Shown in pieces: positions 63,318 to 64,000 of a stretch of 64,000 nucleotides of DNA. Every line of letters begins with the position of its first letter. Position 1 is the stretch's first letter. The DNA is taken from assembly GCF_000002425.4 (NCBI RefSeq), contig NC_037258.1, positions 19,276,704-19,340,703 of the forward strand. Reading direction: 5' to 3'. Source of the DNA: Physcomitrium patens. Taxonomy: Eukaryota; Streptophyta; Bryopsida; Funariales; Funariaceae. The notes below the pieces were generated by a model that did no database searches, was not told the DNA's origin, and saw only the letters and a list, made by a program, of their open reading frames with translations. The position numbers were made by a program, and so were the translations under genes.

Positions 63318-64000
63318 GTACGTAGTTCCTTGAATATCTCCCTCTCTTTGGTAAAAATGGTGCTTTCGTGATGGAAGCTAATCAATTCATGAACACCAAA
63401 ATGTCTTAATCACGAGAGGGCTGTTTGAGTGTCTGATTGGAATTTCGTGTTGTTAATCTACACGAAGTTCAAGTGTTGAAATCTTATCCTATTTTAGGTT
63501 AAAGGAATCCTTAGGAGTTGCATTGTTTTCAATTTCCTAATGTCCATACCATGTAGTATTCTTAATCCGAGTGATTACAGTAATTCGGATCAGGAGATAG
63601 GGTTTCATCAGTTCAACCCGTAATCGATCCTTGTCAAAGGAGTTTATGCCAGGATGAAAAAATTGCGAAGGATGATGAGATTATCCTCTTTTCTATGGTC
63701 ATTGCTACAGAATTGGAGTTGTGATATAGGGAAACGTTTCATGTCACATTTTGCTCTATCACTAATAAGTGATGCCAATTGTATAGGGCTCTGCCAACTG
63801 TTAACTCTCAAGCGCGTAATGCAATTTTGGTTAACCGTCGCCAGGTTGATTTTTCTCGTCTCCGTCATCACTCGCTCTTATCATTCGAATTCCAATACAA
63901 GTGTGCATATAGTGGAGCTAGTCTGATGTAAGAAAGTGCGGCAGTTACCTGCTGGCTTATTTGGGGATACAAGCTGATGTAAGCTGTAAAAGTTTTAGGC
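63318..64000 (+). other. Probable first intron of the 62956 gene
   Basis: T-rich sequence with no clear exon. A possible acceptor (GCTACAG near 63710) is followed by a short interrupted frame. The window ends before any recognisable exon. Confidence 0.4.

Noticed and set aside
1..64000. CRISPR-like arrays or clustered defence or biosynthetic genes
   Set aside because: No regularly spaced identical repeats with unique spacers, and no functionally linked gene cluster. The sequence is plant nuclear DNA.

Overview
This is nuclear DNA from a land plant, probably a bryophyte and most likely a moss. Intron-rich genes of plant-restricted families (a Kelch/PP1-type BSL phosphatase, a neprosin-domain protein, an NSR-like RRM protein) have GC-balanced exons. 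They lie as islands in very AT-rich DNA full of plant LTR retrotransposons. No tRNA, rRNA, CRISPR array or bacterial operon was seen. The species assignment is inference.

Layout. 1-5.9 kb: AT-rich intergenic DNA with a degenerate short-period repeat. 5.9-10.4 kb: a GC-balanced stretch with decayed coding sequence, including a probable NPF/PTR transporter remnant. 10.4-12.5 kb (+): complete five-exon neprosin-domain gene. 12.5-16.5 kb: AT-rich, with an imperfect fold-back element. 17.1-19.0 kb (-): organelle-type methylenetetrahydrofolate dehydrogenase/cyclohydrolase (FolD). 20.4-28.2 kb (-): complete 21-exon BSU1-like phosphatase whose exons sum to an uninterrupted 969-codon frame. 28.2-30.5 kb: its upstream region, containing a 100-N gap. 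The sequence right of that gap is a homopolymer-smeared second copy of the sequence left of it, so this is an assembly artefact.

31.4-46.5 kb: nested retrotransposons. An old, broken Ty3/Gypsy chromovirus on the minus strand (LTRs at 31803-32101 and about 46092-46418) has a much younger 8.7-kb Gypsy element inserted in its gag on the plus strand. The inner element has 1.36-1.38-kb LTRs ending in TGTCGT/ACGACA, a 4-bp target duplication, a tRNA-Trp-type primer site and a 500-N gap in reverse transcriptase. 48.3-49.3 kb (-): the first three exons of an unrecognised gene with nothing recognisable after them. 50.3-54.6 kb (+): a dead Copia element with LTRs, PBS, PPT and degenerate gag/integrase/RT/RNase H. 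57.5-60.2 kb (-): complete six-exon NSR-like RRM gene. 62.96 kb to the window end (+): first exon of an unrecognised gene.

The host genes are unrelated housekeeping or regulatory genes (folate C1 metabolism, phosphatase signalling, splicing regulation, secreted peptidase-like protein). They do not form a functional cluster. The strongest observations are structural: the false duplication at the gap, the exactly resolvable nested insertion, the unusual primer site, and a gene cut short beside the retroelement block. I did not find a convincing undescribed system.
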